Source: Desulfofundulus australicus DSM 11792 (GTDB lineage: Bacteria > Bacillota > Desulfotomaculia > Desulfotomaculales > Desulfovirgulaceae). Taken from it: a DNA stretch of 44,539 nt. Location: the NCBI RefSeq assembly GCF_900129285.1, contig NZ_FQUW01000024.1, forward strand, positions 1-44,539, in the 5' to 3' direction. This document shows, one piece after another, positions 43,878-44,539 of the stretch. Position numbers and translations under genes: made by a program. Below the pieces are notes generated by a model that was given only the letters and a program-made list of their open reading frames with translations, was not told where the DNA came from and ran no database searches. Each line of letters begins with the position of its first letter. The first letter of the stretch is position 1.

Positions 43878-44539
43878 GTGCGGGAAACAGTAATTGTCAG
43901 TGCAGCCAGGACACCCTTTGGTAAACTGGGCGGGGCTCTGGCCCCCCTCACCGCCGTTCAGCTGGGAGGCGTGGTAATCAAGGAAGCCCTCCGGCGGGCG
44001 GGTATTGACGGGGAACAGGTGGAAAACGTGATCATGGGGCAGGTGCTGCAGGGGGGCTGCGGGCAGATCCCCTCGCGCCAGGCCACCCGGCTGGCGGGCC
44101 TGCCCTGGGAAGTGCCCTCGGAAACCATCAACAAGGTCTGCGCCTCCGGCCTGCGGGCGGTAACCCTGGGCGACCAGATCATCCGGGCCGGCGACGCCGA
44201 CATCATCGTGGCCGGCGGCATGGAGAGCATGAGCAACGCCCCCTACTTTGTGCACGCCCGCTGGGGCCTGCGCATGGGCGACACCCGGTTTGTGGACCTG
44301 ATGGTCCACGACGGCCTCTGGTGCGCCTTCTACAACCGGCACATGGCCATTCACGGCGGGGAAGTGGCCAGGGAATACGGCATCTCCCGGGAAGAGCAGG
44401 ACGAATGGGCCCTGCGCAGCCACCGGCTGGCCATAGAGGCCATAGACGCCGGCCGGCTGAAGGAAGAAATCGTGCCCGTGGCCGTACCCCAGAAGAAGGG
44501 CGACCCGAAAACGGTGGACACGGACGAAGCGCCCCGGCG
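43878..44539 (+). CDS. Thiolase / acetyl-CoA C-acetyltransferase (5' part, cut by window end)
   Basis: The first 220 residues of a thiolase, which condenses two acetyl-CoA or cleaves acetoacetyl-CoA. Visible are the N-terminus [14 protein letters not shown], the nucleophilic Cys in [11 protein letters not shown] (about residue 89) and [13 protein letters not shown]. The catalytic His and second Cys lie beyond the window. GTG 43878 follows AAAGGAGA. Strong similarity in style to biosynthetic acetyl-CoA acetyltransferases suggests a role in acyl-CoA metabolism; the neighbours beyond the edge would decide. Confidence 0.92.
   Translation, partial: MRETVIVSAARTPFGKLGGALAPLTAVQLGGVVIKEALRRAGIDGEQVENVIMGQVLQGGCGQIPSRQATRLAGLPWEVPSETINKVCASGLRAVTLGDQIIRAGDADIIVAGGMESMSNAPYFVHARWGLRMGDTRFVDLMVHDGLWCAFYNRHMAIHGGEVAREYGISREEQDEWALRSHRLAIEAIDAGRLKEEIVPVAVPQKKGDPKTVDTDEAPR

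Overview
The window (44.5 kb, GC-rich) reads as chromosome of an endospore-forming, anaerobic-type Gram-positive, most likely a Desulfotomaculum/Pelotomaculum-like member of the Peptococcaceae. The grounds are gene order and content: yebC-bofC-ruvCAB-queA-tgt-yajC-secDF as in Firmicutes, sporulation-linked proteins (BofC-like, SpoIID/LytB-like, YteA-like, SigI/RsgI), AddAB instead of RecBCD, MurT/GatD for peptidoglycan amidation, and frequent GTG/TTG starts with strong Shine-Dalgarno sites. The species is an inference; no search was run.

Layout. 1-350: 3' end of a 23S rRNA gene, 5S rRNA and the rRNA operon terminator. 393-12.8 kb: nadE, yebC, a bofC-like gene, ruvC-ruvA-ruvB, queH, a DUF2905 gene, a SpoIID-like gene, queA, tgt, yajC, an HD-domain gene, secD, secF. 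This joins NAD synthesis, Holliday-junction resolution, tRNA queuosine synthesis and protein export. 12.9-18.0 kb: a DUF5665 membrane protein, a YteA/DksA-type zinc-finger protein, a cation diffusion facilitator behind a structured, terminator-ending leader, sigI-rsgI and a CBS protein. 18.0-21.7 kb (minus strand): an ArsB/NhaD-type transporter, a gamma-carbonic-anhydrase-like protein and a DASS (SLC13) anion transporter. 21.7-22.66 kb: a gene-free stretch with an orphan promoter and a large candidate structured RNA. 22.66-35.0 kb: addB-addA-sbcD-sbcC, tightly overlapping DNA-end-processing genes. 35.0-39.6 kb: an NCS2 nucleobase permease and an ECF cobalt/nickel importer (cbiM, a PDGLE protein, cbiQ, cbiO). 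39.7-44.5 kb: a Uma2 protein, an MBL-fold hydrolase, murT-gatD, and a thiolase cut by the window edge.

The most interesting material is non-coding. (1) The leaders of cbiM and cbiQ share one architecture: a promoter-proximal hairpin with an A(T/C)GGA pentaloop closed by C-G, then about 65 nt downstream a second such hairpin that is mutually exclusive with an intrinsic terminator. This looks like a paired attenuation system for metal uptake that I cannot assign to a known class. (2) A candidate RNA of about 210 nt at 22330-22540 is closed by a perfect 14-bp helix. It shares a 59-nt module (53 identities) with the leader of the cation-efflux gene 8 kb away. The window thus holds import and export systems for transition metals, each behind its own RNA leader.
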